Below are positions 35,704 to 46,276 of a DNA stretch of 64,000 nt, one piece after another. The stretch is from Pestalotiopsis fici W106-1 (lineage: Eukaryota > Ascomycota > Sordariomycetes > Amphisphaeriales > Sporocadaceae). The translations under genes were made by a program, and so were the position numbers. Under the pieces are notes generated by a model. It did no database searches and was not told the origin of the DNA. It saw nothing but the letters and a program-made list of their open reading frames with translations. How positions within the stretch are numbered: the stretch's first letter is position 1; each line of letters begins with the position of its first letter. The stretch spans positions 1,814,685 through 1,878,684 of the forward strand of contig NW_006917099.1 of assembly GCF_000516985.1 (NCBI RefSeq), in the 5' to 3' direction.

Positions 35704-36273
35704 AATCTCCCTACGATGATATGACGGACACGGAAGGCTCTCCATTAGAAAAGGTACGATTGAACCATTTTTTCACTCGGTTTTCGAATTCAGAAGCCAT
35801 GATATGTGCTTATTTGTTGCTATTGATCACTGCACGTTTCATGAATGGCCATTGGTGTGAGCGTGTTACTTACAACACGGGAGGGTTACCTGTGATCATG
35901 GGACATGCCCCTAAGCAGTGCACCTCGAAAGGGATCTAAATATTAGTATGATAATTGTTAGAAATCGCATTCCCTTATGTGCTCCTACCCTTTACAAACT
36001 CTGACCCGACACCGATACTTTTACAGATAACTTGATCTCCCTGTACACACCACAGAGTCCAGCTCTCTCATTTCAGCACTTGGCGTATTGTCAAGTGGAG
36101 ATCTCGCAAATCCACTGTCAAGTTGACTTGTCGAAGACTTCAGATATGACAAATAGTGGAAATGAGTGTATTGGTACGCGGTAAAAGGACTGCAGAGGTA
36201 CCTAGAAACAGTGCTGAACCCCGGTACAGCCCATATGGTAGACTCATGCTGCGAGCCATTCACTATGGATGAA
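35704..36273. other. Intergenic, nothing recognised
   Basis: About 570 bp between the HET relic and the small repeat protein. Short frames only. Confidence 0.5.
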
Positions 36274-36516
36274 TCACTCCAACTGATTCTGTTCAGTCTC
36301 ATCCGCAAGCATCTCCCCCTGCGGCCTGTCAAACAATGATCCAGTGCATCTTTCCGCCGTCTCAGTATCGTAAAGGAGCATCTCGTCCCAGGCCCTGCCA
36401 AAGAAGCCACCAGTGCATCTGTGGACAGTAGCAGTGTCATGGAGCAGTGGCTCGCTGGTGTTGTTGGTCGGCATGTCAAGACCGTTTGGATAACTCATGT
36501 TTCGAGTGGCGTTCAT
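36274..36516 (-). CDS. Small hypothetical protein with two internal repeats
   Basis: An ATG-started frame of 80 codons. The middle holds two tandem units of about 23 residues: LLHDTATVHRCTGGFFGR plus AWDEM, then LLYDTETAERCTGSLFDR plus PQGEM. About half of the positions are identical, including RCTG and EM. There is no signal peptide or membrane segment. A possible 5'-UTR intron (GTGAGT at about 36585 to TTCTAG at about 36533) sits just upstream, which supports transcription but is not proof. No family is recognised. It is either a young lineage-specific gene or a chance frame; the protein-level repeat tips it toward real. Confidence 0.35.
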   Translation of the reverse strand: MNATRNMSYPNGLDMPTNNTSEPLLHDTATVHRCTGGFFGRAWDEMLLYDTETAERCTGSLFDRPQGEMLADETEQNQLE

Positions 36517-37771
36517 GGTGATGAATCATGCTAGAAAGAATTAGAGCACATAGTTTGTCGCATTGAGATATACCGACTCACCATGCACACATGTGTGAAG
36601 TTGTACAATGAAACTTGGTGTTTGTAGAGAAATCTAGAAAGTTGTTTTTGTGCGGGAGCATGACATGGACTTTATACCCATTTCGCTCGACCCTCCAACT
36701 CTCTAATGACCTTGACTGGATTTTAAACTTTGACTGATCATTCATGAAGAGTCAATTGCAGAGAATATTGCTTCAAAGGGAATGTCAATTGCGTTCAAGG
36801 CTAGGCAAGTATCAGTGAGACCACTGATTAATGGCGTTCGAACGAACTGATTCGGGCAATAGGAACACTTCAGAACAAGACCCAAAAGATTGCGAATCGA
36901 AAATCTGAATCATGTGCGATTGTCATAAAAGATATAGTGATGGCCAGAACCATTTAGACAGAGCCATTAGATTCATCCAAACACATTCAACTAAGAAGGC
37001 TTGCTTATTAAACTATTTTGATGACAAAAGTCAAACTCAACATGGGCTGACTATCAGCTGGACATCACGGAAAGCGTCTCAACCGACTACGATACTTCCA
37101 AACCATCACTATTGCGGTTTAGAAACAATTCAGAGATACTGCTATTGTTTTGTTAGGTTTAATGATGTCAAAGCAGACAACATCAATTTTGACAACGCTA
37201 GATCTGAACCGCGTGGGGTCCAACTATATCGGCCTCAATGATATCAGCCTCGATGATACCGTTCTCCTCAGGCATGACAAGTAACTCACAACACATTAGA
37301 GTCTTGTCAAATCTTGACTAGAACAAATATCAAATGCATGTGACTGGTCCATCAACTTCCTTCCTAGAACAAGGCCAAACTCTATACGCCTAGGAAGCTT
37401 TTTCCGCGAACCTAGCCTCTACTGAGGTTTAGACAGAGTTTATTCCTGCTGCAAGAAGAGGTGATAGTACTTAGTGAACTTTGATCGAAGCGTAGACAGA
37501 GTTTGTGCTTCCATGATGGTAGAGGTTTTATTATAGACCGAACTTTGATTGAAACTCTAGCTTTAATCACACTAAATGTGGGACGAGGGAAAGTGGTTTT
37601 TTTCAAGAGCACCCGTCGTTCATTCAAGCACTGCGGTTGTTAGAGCCTCATTCTTGCTACTAATTGTCGCCGCCGACTAGCGACTCAACTTTGAATTCCT
37701 GTTGTTCGACACCCAACCATTACAAGCAAGCATTGTGTCTTATTCTGGTGCTCATGATGGTACACTCATCC
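36517..37771. other. Intergenic, nothing recognised
   Basis: About 1.25 kb, AT-rich, before the dioxygenase gene. Frames at 36.9-37.2 kb are short and show no family features. Confidence 0.5.
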
Positions 37772-38811
37772 ATGGCACGCTCGTCTCTTTATTTTCTCAA
37801 GAGAGATGATCTGTATGATTCAGAGAGGCTCTACGAAATTAGGAGAGATGATTTTCCTGATATTCCACAAACGAATCAGCGAACAGAGTGCATTCAGGAC
37901 ATACAGATACAAAACATGCGTGGGCGAGACCTCGCCCTCGACGTGAACGGATTTTGTTGCATCCAGTTGGAAACTCACCCTAATTCTGATGACCCTCAAT
38001 CGCAGGAAAAATTTCTTGCTCAATACTTTCCCTTGCTCACAAAAGCTGTCAAGGATCTAATTGGAGCCAAGCGCGTTCAAATTTTCAACTACGAGGTAAG
38101 CTGCATTCCTGACAAAGTCCCAAGCTCACATTTGATAGATACGCAAAAGGCATCCTGATTTCCGTGCTGGTGAAGGCGGAGACTTCAAGCATATGCAGCC
38201 GGCCGCAATGGCACACATCGGTTTGTCCTGCCCGAAGATCGCATCCCAGCTCGAACTGAATCATTTCACAGACGGAACTCTTAGTGATTCCCAGCGTCTC
38301 GTGCAAAAGATGAATCCAGATCACTATTCGGCGCTTTCTAAATATCGGTGTCAAGTCCTCAAGTACGTGGTCAATCATGCTTGTGAAAGCAGTTTCTGAC
38401 AAGACAAGTGCGTGGATGCCTCTCAGAGGTCCGGTGCGCGATTGGCCACTATCACTTTGCGATGTTCGCTCTATTGAGCCTGCGGCGGACTTGAAGCCAT
38501 GCGATGTTGTTGATATACAACAAGTATCGGAGCAGTATTTAGTGCATTATCGCCCAGAGCAGAAATGGTGCTATCTAAAGGATCAGATGCCCGGCGAAAT
38601 CTGGATTTTTCGGCAAGCCGACTCAAATGGCTTATTAGGTATGCATTTGTTCCTTGCTTACCTACATAGGTGGGTATTTGACTTGCAGCTGTACCTGAAA
38701 GCTAATATTCCACGATAAGGAGTCCCGCATGCCTCTTTTCCATACCCCGAGTTCGCCGTTGGTGATCCTTTGCGGGAGAGCATCGAGGTCAGAATGCTTG
38801 TTTATTCGTAA
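37772..38811 (+). CDS. GA4 desaturase/CmcJ-like non-heme iron 2-oxoglutarate dioxygenase
   Basis: Five exons, 37772..38095, 38139..38220, 38272..38362, 38409..38638 and 38720..38811, encode 272 residues. The beginning SSLYFLKRDDLY and the element LDVNGFCCIQLETH are typical of the family. GAKRVQIFNYEIRKRHP follows, then the iron ligands HID (His134, Asp136) and PHASF (His246), with RESIEVR (Arg261/Arg267) as the probable 2-oxoglutarate clamp. AWMPLRGPVRDWPLSLCD and WCYLKDQMPGEIWIF complete the pattern. In gibberellin-producing fungi the relative DES desaturates GA4 to GA7; others act in beta-lactam and meroterpenoid pathways. It is shorter than the roughly 330 residues I recall for GA4 desaturase. 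An in-frame upstream ATG is possible. Two introns are very short (43 and 46 nt). Confidence 0.82.
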
Positions 38812-39449
38812 ATGATGGAGTAAAAGCTGGCATCTAGCATAAATTTGTAATCAAGGTAATTAGGCTTGAATAAATGCTGGAAGCTCATTCATTTGAAAAA
38901 AATAGCTTGATAAGTATCTCATGAGTGATCACTGTCAGCGAGATACTTTGCCGATGATGTGTCGAGGGAAAGTCCCTTGCTTTTCGAATAATCCATCTGA
39001 CTAACTTTTACAATTGTTCTGAAGTTATTCGTACAGTACATGAACAAAACTCTTGAGATTCTCCTAGGTTAGTGCACTTTCTTGTGGGGAATATACCCGA
39101 CGAGGATATATCGGCAGCGATGAGGTGTCCCTGGTTGACCAAATTCAAGATTCCCATACCTAGGTTAGCTAGCTCCTAGTGTCAATGCCTAAGGCGGGCC
39201 CCGGCGATCGACCAGTTTTTACAGAGGATGGGGTGACCCCCGCTCAATACGCCGCAGCTATTGTTGCACTTATATCAACCATACTTAAATTATTAGGTAC
39301 ATACAGCTATAAATTTTAATCTAAATATTTACTTTCAGTATTATGATATATTAGTTTTACCAGGTGATAAACACTAAAAGAAGGGTCGTTTTCCTCTTAG
39401 ACTCGGCCTGGCCAAACGACCTACCTAGAAGGCTATACGTTTCGCTTTC
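38812..39449. other. Intergenic, AT-rich
   Basis: About 640 bp between the 3' ends of the dioxygenase and MFS transporter 2. Strongly AT-rich around 39.28-39.36 kb. No gene or clear repeat is seen. Confidence 0.55.
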
Positions 39450-41495
39450 TTAAGCTTCTGTAGGACTCTCTCCTTGCCTTGCATCAATAACATCAGTTGG
39501 GGGGCTTGGGGCCTGGTTCTTTTTCCACAGAAGCAATGCAGCGGCGGCCTGCGCGACGCCACAGGCAATAAGGGCGTACATTTGGCGATTGTAGCCTTTC
39601 GACAGTACCTGTCTGGCCTCATCCCATAATTCCGGCGAGATATCTATATCGGCTTGGCTGTAAGTTTGTATCACACGATTGGGATCAGAAATGCCCAGCG
39701 CGGATAGTCGAGGATAGACATAGCCGTTGAATATGGCGGTGGTTATCGCCACCATAATAGTGCTTCCTATAGCTCGAAATTGATTCGCTGCCCCCATAGC
39801 GACCGCTGTGCAGCGCATTCCGAATTAGTGTCTTACACTGGAATATGCTAAATCGTCGACTAAAGTGCTTACCATGATCGCGCTTTTCAGCCACTAGGGG
39901 TATAGTCAGTATAAGCGTTTGAAAGCTTATACCACAGCCCAAACCAGCAATGATTTGGTACGCATATATGGCCCGGGGAACTTCGACAGACGATCCCATG
40001 GAGGACAGGAGTGCATATCCAAGCACCTGAAGTAGCGCTCCAACAATGACAAAATAGACAATGGACACCTTGGCTCGTTTGACCGCGTTGGCGCTGAGTA
40101 TGGTTCCTACAGAGAGTCCAGCGCCGAACGGTATAAGTCGCACTCCAGCGTTCAGGCTGGATTGGCCATTGACTAGCTGGAGTCTCTGAGGAATTTGTAG
40201 GTTTGTCACAGTCAGTGGTCCACCCTGAAGGATAATGCCACTGATTGAAGTTGTTAGCTCGTATCACAAACAGGAGGGTGTCCCGCCTCGGAATGACAAG
40301 AGATAGACAACATACAGCAGTGCGCCCACCATGACCCGGCTGGTGAGAAAGCGCCAGGGTAGGACGGGCTCGCGAGTGGTGGTTGCCAGCGTCACACGAC
40401 GCTCCCAGACCATCAGTGCTATCCACAGCAGAACAGAGACCACCAAAAGGGTAATGAAGTAGGCAGAATCCCATGCAAACCGCGAACCGGCTTCCTGGAA
40501 AGCAGCAGCCATGGACATGGTTGCCAAAAGTAGCATCACACAGCCCGGTATGTCCAATCTGTCCAGAGGTCGAGCAGGTGGCGGCGATTGACTGGGGCGG
40601 GATGATTCTTTGTTGTGGGGAAAGCCAGATGGAATGCCGACAATGGCCATGGCGAGACCCACGACGCCGATGGGCACGTTGAACAGGAATATCCAGCGCC
40701 ATGTCGTGACAGAGCTGATACCACCTCCAGCTATGGGTCCCAAGACCAAGGCCAACATGACTGCAATGCCCATGTAGGTCATTTGCACCGGATACTTTTC
40801 CGGGGGTACAATCTCAATGGTCAAGATGGTGGCGAGCGCATAACTACCACCACCGCCCAAGCCTTGAAAGGCACGCAGAATGATACTGCACGACGTTAGC
40901 CACGAAAGACTAGTCACATCTTGTGCGTATAGTAGAACATGGTTTCGGGAAGGGCGACAAAGTAATGACTTACAGCTGCTCCATGGTTTTGGCGGCGGCA
41001 CAACAGCCTGAGAAAATGGTAAAGACAAGGATGGAGAAGATGTAGACTGGCTTTCGGCCAAAGATGTCGCTAAACTTTGCCACGATCACCACGAAACCTG
41101 GTCGACATGAACATTTAGGAACGCCACTTTTGAACAAGCTCTCTGGGCGCCAAGGAGAAGGATCACTTACCCACATAGCCCAAGAAATAACTGGCCAGAA
41201 TCCAGCTTGCCCTGTCAAAGTCGCCAAGTTCTTCAGCAATAGCGACCAGTGAGGTAGTCACGATAAATATCTCTGTCTGGACCAAGAAGAGCATCGTGGC
41301 ATTCAGAATGGTTACTATCCAAAGACGCGGGCCGTGGAGGCTGCTGTCAGTGGCTATGCTGTCCTTTTCGTTCGGCTGCGTTGGGCTTAATGCAGCCGCA
41401 TCGTCAACTTTATTGTCTTGGACGCCAGCAGGAATGTTTGTTGCCGCTCCATGATTAGAACCGACAACATGGTGAATGTCGTCTGACGAATACAT
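39450..41495 (-). CDS. MFS transporter 2 (DHA, 14-TM drug/metabolite efflux type)
   Basis: Five exons, complement(39450..39805, 39873..40240, 40316..40885, 40974..41097, 41171..41495), encode 580 residues. The start at 41495 precedes a polar tail and the first helix (RLWIVTILNATMLFLVQTEIFIVTTSLV). Motif A is FSDIFGRKPVY and motif C includes GIAVMLALVLGPIAGGGISSVTTWRW. The family-conserved LPQRxQxVNG loop appears as IPQRLQLVNGQSSLNAGVRL. The intron at 40241-40315 was fixed by restoring ALLGIILQGGPL. It should be a proton-coupled exporter. It is not a near-copy of MFS transporter 1, so the locus carries two distinct pumps. It is divergent from P450-D across a 441-bp intergenic region. Confidence 0.87.
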
Positions 41496-41936
41496 GGCGC
41501 TGAGAGGGAACTGCAAAAGAGAATGTGGGGAACCAGGTAGTGCCCGTTGAGGTGCGGCGCGGCGCGAAAAGGAGTGTGTTGCAACAATCTTTCGAGGGTA
41601 AAGAGGTTTGGAATGGCCTTATACCCTTCAGGGCTTATCGGCAGAGGACGCAAGGAAAATATAGGACTTGGGCACCTAACCCAGGTAGGCATTTTACCCT
41701 GCAGGGACCCTACGCGCAGCAGGCGAAATGAACGGACCTGGGGGCGGACGGGCTAGACAGGACAGTACAGTAGTACCTAAGAGACGGCTAATATGCAGCC
41801 TCCCCCGCCCCGACAATTATCAATTACTGAGCGTAGCATTTATTGATCCAACATTGTTTGAATCATTGATCGGTCGTGCATTTCTCACACTTTTCACCAT
41901 TCAACGCCGTGCTCATTCTACTGTTACAAGCGCATA
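41496..41936. promoter_or_regulatory. Shared divergent promoter of MFS transporter 2 and P450-D
   Basis: Only 441 bp separate the two divergent start codons, the tightest head-to-head pair in the locus. This suggests shared control. I could not assign a specific binding site with confidence. Confidence 0.55.
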
Positions 41937-43765
41937 ATGGACAACAAACTTCAGTATGCTGCAGGCTTCATCATTACCTTGGTAAGTAAGACTTTATCCA
42001 GTTTGGCCAAGTTACTGCTGCTGACCACCAACTATCGCTTTTTCATTAGCTTTTGGTGTTTCTGGGCTCCCGCCTGCTCTTGAATCCTCTCAGGGGATAC
42101 CCGGGGCCTTTGGTGGGCCGGATTACAAACGGCTATGCTGGCTGGCATGCCATAAAGGGAGATGTTCATCTCGTAACATACCGAGATCATTTGAAATATG
42201 GTGAGATTAACACTGACCAAACAATCTGTGAAATGCATGATAGATTGTTCTAACGTCCAAGGGAAAAGGACCTGTCGTTCAGCAAGCCCCAAACAGACTC
42301 GTGTTCAACACGTTGACCGCCATCCAAGGTAAGTATCATGAGAATATACTTTACCGTTTCAGAGATGCCCTGGTTAGTGTCATGAAACTTACTTTGCCAG
42401 ATATATACTTGAACCCTCGCGTCGCAAAGGCTCCAATCTATGCGTATGCCCGCTTTCGAAGCACGCCGAGCGTCTTTACTGCACTGGACAGAGCCGACCA
42501 CCGACGTCGGCGCAGAGTCGTGGGACAGGCCATATCCGAACGCTCCATGCGCGACTTTGAGCCAATCATGATGTCGCAGATTGATGTGTTTCTCGCAAAA
42601 CTGCTGCGCTCTAGCCAGCAAAAAGACGTCGTTGAAATGACGTCGTGCTGCAAGTATCTCGCCATGGACGTTGTAGGACTCCTCGCCTTTGGTGCTTCTT
42701 GGAACACACAAACGGAAGAGAAACTCAGAATCCTACCTAGGGCGTTTTCTGCCCTAAACCCCCGGGTATACCTGTTCATGAATTGGCCAAAGACACACAA
42801 GATTGACCCGGGAGTGCAATGGCTCGTTCGCGAGCGCATTGAAAAGTTCCGTAAAATCCTGGCAGGGTTTATAGCTGATCGCATGGCCCTGCCCAGAGAC
42901 GCAAAGCACGACCTCTTTTCATTCGTTGCCAGCGACGAGAGAATTGACCAGGCGCAGAACGAAGGCATCCGGAAAAGTGAAATATGGGGCGAGGCGGGTG
43001 TGTTTGTGAATGCAGGCAAGTCCGCGCCTATCAAATATTGATGACATGGCTAGTGCTGACGATTTGATAAAAGGTGGAACAACTACAGGGACAGCCATGT
43101 GTACCGTCTTCTACTACCTTTCCAGGAACCCATCAGCCTACGCAGAACTCGCTTCAGAAGTGCGGACGACGTTCTCCTCCGGCCGTGACATTCGTCATGG
43201 ACCAGAGCTCGCGGGGTGCAAGTACCTCCGCGCCGTCATTGACGAGTCCTTGCGTATTTCTCCTCCAACGCCTGGTGTCATGTGGCGCGAGAAGGATCCG
43301 CTCTCTCCCGAGCCTCTCATTGTCGATGGTCACGTCATACCTCCAGGAACCTTTGTAGGCGTGGGCACTTACAGCTTGATGCACAATCCAGAGTACTTTC
43401 CAGAGCCATTTGCTTTCCGTCCCGAGCGCTGGTTGGAGGGCGGCAACGATGAGACCCCTGAGGGAAAGGATGCACGGTCGGCAATGCGGCGCGCCTTCAT
43501 TCCTTTCATTCTGGGCGATCGTGCCTGTGCCGGTAAGGCTGTGGCGTACCTCGAAATTAGCCTGACTGTCGCCAAGACAATGTGGTATTTCGATTTCCAG
43601 AGGGCCCCGGGACTGACTGGTGAGCTTGGAAGTGGCCGCAAAGGTGCCGGCGGGGGTAGAGATCGGCCAGATGAGTACCAGCTTTACGACTATTTCATGG
43701 CAGACCATGAAGGACCCAATTTGATTTTTAGCCCCCGAGACAAGCATTGTGAGGGACTGGTCTAG
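41937..43765 (+). CDS. Cytochrome P450 (P450-D), isotrichodermin hydroxylase/CYP65-like
   Basis: Five exons, 41937..41981, 42050..42200, 42269..42328, 42401..43015 and 43074..43765, encode 520 residues. The hinge PLRGYPGPLVG and YGPVVQQAPNRLVFN are typical of this group. The I-helix region crosses the fourth intron (GVFVNAGGTTTGTAM). The ExxR pair is ESLR (about 348-351), then FRPERWLEGG, and the heme loop FILGDRACAGKAVAYLE with Cys at about 442. This pattern recalls CYP65-type enzymes such as isotrichodermin C-15 hydroxylase; the assignment is from memory. The fourth intron appears to use a GC donor (GCAAGT at 43016) because no GT site gives an open, sensible frame. It is divergent from MFS transporter 2. 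Confidence 0.85.
43016..43073 (+). other. GC-AG intron in P450-D
   Basis: This 58-nt intron reads G|GCAAGT...AAAAG|GTGG. Splicing joins VNAG to GTTTGTA and restores the I-helix. The unspliced sequence hits TGA in frame. GC donors with an otherwise perfect consensus are the accepted minor class. Confidence 0.8.
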
Positions 43766-46276
43766 TAAGTCCTAGTCAGAACGGCATTGGAACTGGAATC
43801 AAGTACCAAGTTTCCGGGATGTTCATCCTTCATGGCTTGTACCGATGGAGCCCTGATCCTTTTAAAAAAGAAAACCCGTGGGGGGCAAGGATGGTTTCGG
43901 TCTGCATTTCTTTTCATATCTACGTCGAGTACAAATCAAGTGTCACAGATTTGATTAATCAAATACAAAAGTGCCATTCATGGTACAGTCATAGTTGTAT
44001 ATTCCGTGATCGCTGTTGCAAAAGATATAAATAACTGGACTCAATGAGCACAGCCTTGTCATTGAACTCGAAAGTACACTTCTGGGCTGGAAAGTGCAAG
44101 TTCAAAAGAGGGGTAGAAACAGCATACCAAGCTGACATATACGAGCTTAGTGACCACTTTCACGACCCACATTGATATGCTTGGCAATTATTGATGTATG
44201 CAAGCATAGTCGGTCCGGTCGGGTCGAAATCAAGGGAATGCTATCCCTCATGCACGGCCCTTTTCGACTTTAAAAGTCTTTTTTCCTTGACGGATCGTGT
44301 ATGGGTGATTGGTTCATGATGCCCAGAAAACGGTTGGGCTGGTAGCTTTTCTTGGTTTCAACGGTAGACCTTGTGGCAGTGGGCTTTAGGACGGAGCAAG
44401 AAACAGGGGGAACTTTTGGGGTCCAAACGGGCATGTTTGTCTGATGATACGGGCTTTGTGCGACGCTTGTTGGCTTCCCCGGTAATTATCTGGCTGAGCC
44501 GCAATGGAGAAGTTCGGGGCACCTTGTCTGCCCTACACACCGACAGGGATCCTCATCGCAGAAACAGGCAAGATATCCGTATCCGCCAGGTCGCTTCCAC
44601 TATCAAGGAGGATTCCACGCCACGAATCTCGAATCAAAAGACCAATCTAATACTAGTGCTACATATATTGCTACGTGCTACATATCAGGTAGATGACCGA
44701 TAGGATTGACTGCATGAACTGGGGTACTAATGTTCATGAGATTGTCAATCTCGGGGTTGCGTTGGAGTGGTGGAGGCAGCGATGGCATACTGCAGATACC
44801 GGACCGGTACCAGGCGAGCCAGGGCTTGGCTCCCAAGAACCTGTCCACCAATGCTCCCGTCGCGTTGGCACTTACTATCATTGATGGTAGGATGGGTAAA
44901 AAAGCGCTACGGGGCAGGTACCGAATTCATTGCAGGGGGGGTTTTTCCGGTCGACTGGTCTTCGTAGAGCTTTGTTGTACACTGCCCATGTCAAAAACCT
45001 GACCCACTGCGGTCTTTTAGGCCTGATACCATAGTACTAATGTTTGCCAGCGACATGAATAACCAGATTGTCAGCAACGTCCAACAGAAATAACTACGCC
45101 GAGAATTCCAAGAATCCGCTAACGTATGGCTTTCTTGCGTTCCCTTTGGGAAGCATGGACCCTTAGCGTCGTCAATTGCCGTGCAAAAGCCGGTCGCCCA
45201 GCCATGAATGTTGGAGAACAATCAGTATATTTTCCCAGCTCCTTCATCCTTCCGGCAATTTGTCACCGAGCGACAAGATCCGAAACCTGCACACCCGCCC
45301 CAGATAGTCCCCCCTAAACCACTTGTACTTCACGCAAATACAAAAGAACATATAACTGTTGAACAAGGTGATGCTTTCCTATTGGAGCTTAAACTGGTCT
45401 GATGTGTGTTGTATTAATCTACATTATGGTTTACGCCTCTTAGTTTTGAAGAGGTGTACGCTTGTTTTGGTGGCCCTGGCCCATTCCCGGGAGGTCCCGT
45501 ACACCCATCTAAATATCATAGTGTTGATCAGTGTGCTCAACCACACCCCAGTGTATGGGAACTATAATCACCATTTAACGATAATAAAAAGTGTTCCCCC
45601 CCCCCCCCCCCCCCCGGTTTTTTTTATTAAAAAAAAAAGATATTATTCAATTTTTATATTCATAATATCAAAATTAGCACTCCTCACCGGAAGAGCACTT
45701 ATCGGTTTATACCATAAATTCTACAGTGGTCTCAGAGCATGGATCCAATCGTCTAAACGGATGTCACACCCGATCTGCATATTTTCTTATCTCCCAATGA
45801 CCCATCCCCAATATTGAAACCAGCCCCCCATAATTAGGATTATTAGCAGGTCAGCTTATTGCCTATGCCTGGCGCTGGCGGTTCGTCATCTTTTCAAATT
45901 AATTTCCCAAGTCATTATGAGCTTGGGCGATTCATGTGCATAACCGCTAGTCGACCCCTTATGATCTGCTTATATTGCATTCATGCATGTAGGCAAGTTT
46001 TTAAACCTTATCGGGTAATTCTAGCCTGTGCAGATGTTAATTGTGAAAGTTTGGTGCTGTGAAGCAGTATGGTCGCTCTTTCGAGAAGTCCCTAATCGCT
46101 ATGTTATAAGGGTTGTTGTGATTGTTGTTGTTGAAATTTTACGCTTATAGGTTATAGTCACTCTTGTGTGCTTTGTGAACATTTGATTGTTTATTAAACG
46201 CCGTTATAACCGCAGTGCTAAATACGTCTCCGTCCTGATTCTTGCATAGTTAGTATCGCTTTACCTTGCTGTCCAT
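43766..46276. other. Gene-poor 2.5 kb gap
   Basis: This is the longest gap inside the locus. It has many short frames but none with family resemblance, an extreme C homopolymer at 45596 followed by T- and A-rich DNA, and AT-rich sequence to 46.2 kb. It may be degraded repeat DNA, but I cannot identify an element. Confidence 0.55.
45596..45615. repeat. C20 homopolymer tract
   Basis: Twenty consecutive C residues are followed by GG, T8, ATT and A10. Such a tract is rare in fungal DNA. It is prone to length errors in sequencing and assembly. Confidence 0.9.

Noticed and set aside
36912..37241. A 109-codon plus-strand frame upstream of the dioxygenase
   Set aside because: AT-rich, no domain pattern and no link by splicing to the dioxygenase.
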